From an uncultured Clostridia bacterium (lineage in GTDB: Bacteria > Bacillota > Clostridia > TANB77 > CAG-508), in the NCBI GenBank assembly GCA_934149165.1, contig CAKPDY010000022.1, forward strand, positions 1 to 24,554: a stretch of 24,554 nucleotides of DNA, in the 5' to 3' direction. Positions 24,350 to 24,554 of this stretch are shown in pieces. Positions within the stretch are counted from its first letter, which is position 1, and the number at the start of each line of letters is the position of its first letter. Under the pieces are notes generated by a model. The model ran no database searches, was not told the origin of the DNA, and saw only the letters and a program-made list of their open reading frames with translations. The position numbers and the translations under genes were made by a program.

Positions 24350-24510
24350 TTTAGCTTAAATTTTAAGCTAAATAGAGCAACAAATTTTCAGTCCTAATAC
24401 ATAAATATTACAAAAGGCAGGTACCACAAATAAGTAACCTGTCTTGCAAATACTTCATATATATTTTATATAAAATAAGTTTTAGTATAATTATTATGTG
24501 CTCTATTTAG
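24350..24510 (-). promoter_or_regulatory. Two mutually exclusive structures in the MFS leader
   Basis: An inverted repeat (24350-24360 with 24362-24372; effectively about 9 bp) lies directly before the MFS ribosome binding site. One of its arms overlaps a perfect 12-bp long-range pairing, CTAAATAGAGCA (24510-24499 on the minus strand) with TGCTCTATTTAG (24379-24368), 119 bases apart. A third hairpin (CAGGT/ACCTG) lies between, inside the leader ORF. The two main structures cannot coexist, as in translation attenuators of resistance genes. Confidence 0.6.
24408..24458 (-). CDS. Possible 16-residue leader peptide of the MFS gene
   Basis: ATG at 24458, frame MKYLQDRLLICGTCLL, stop at 24408. It lies inside the region enclosed by the long-range 12-bp pairing and contains its own hairpin (CAGGT/ACCTG). 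No Shine-Dalgarno site is visible before it, so translation is doubtful; position and structure are the only support. Confidence 0.35.
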   Translation of the reverse strand: MKYLQDRLLICGTCLL

Positions 24511-24554
24511 TTTAAAATCACTTTTTTATTAAATTTAATTTCAATTTTAAAACT

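Noticed and set aside
1..24554. CRISPR array or insertion sequence
   Set aside because: No regularly spaced repeats of 24-37 bp with unique spacers and no transposase frame were found; repeats seen are short inverted repeats of terminators and attenuators.

Overview
The window is very AT-rich, uses the standard code (TAA, TAG and TGA all act as stops), has GGAGG ribosome binding sites and TTGACA/TATAAT promoters, and its gene families are those of low-GC Firmicutes. A Clostridia or Tissierellia genome is the best guess; I cannot name the species.

Layout. (1) 1-4823 is the integrase end of a Tn916/ICE- or phage-like integrative element. It holds the start of a replisome-organizer gene, an excisionase, a divergent control region with four GTTAAC sites, two plus-strand cargo genes (a DUF6076-type zinc-motif protein and a tail-anchored membrane protein), a tyrosine integrase, and a 45-bp copy of the 3' part of initiator tRNA-fMet, which is the likely attachment core. 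No tRNA 5' half lies beside this core, so it looks like an element-element junction (tandem insertion) or an attP-type sequence rather than a simple chromosome boundary. (2) 4824-16076 is a defence-island-like stretch, all on the minus strand: a broken AbiU2-like HEPN gene fused onto a decayed FtsK/SpoIIIE fragment, a YHYH/Ig-like surface protein, a probable operon of MazG-like pyrophosphohydrolase, Mrr-type restriction endonuclease and DUF4238 protein, a DUF2828 (Ro60/TROVE-like plus vWA) protein with a small ribbon-helix-helix-like partner behind a consensus promoter and a folded leader RNA ending in T10, and a 1258-residue HRDC-DUF4011-SF1 helicase-Vsr/MTES_1575 nuclease of the Hhe type. 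(3) 16077-22700 is a patchwork of small accessory genes and debris: a SAM methyltransferase beside a Nudix tail, an ABC-F gene with two frameshifts behind an intact leader-peptide attenuator, an N-terminally truncated PHP phosphoesterase, a DUF3800 two-gene operon facing a candidate small RNA, a metallophosphoesterase tail, a SLOG (TIGR00725) protein and a broken gene before it. (4) 22744-24554 has tRNA-His, an HHHC-containing leader peptide and attenuator on the same transcript, and an MFS transporter whose 5' region folds into two mutually exclusive structures.

Functionally, the left part moves DNA, the middle senses or degrades foreign nucleic acid, and the right part contains ribosome-linked, attenuator-controlled genes. 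The most interesting candidates are the DUF2828 gene with its own structured RNA, and the tRNA-His/HHHC-leader transcript. Several genes are broken by frameshifts, partly in A-runs, so either real decay or assembly indels must be kept in mind. All family names come from reading the protein sequences by eye; no database search was run.
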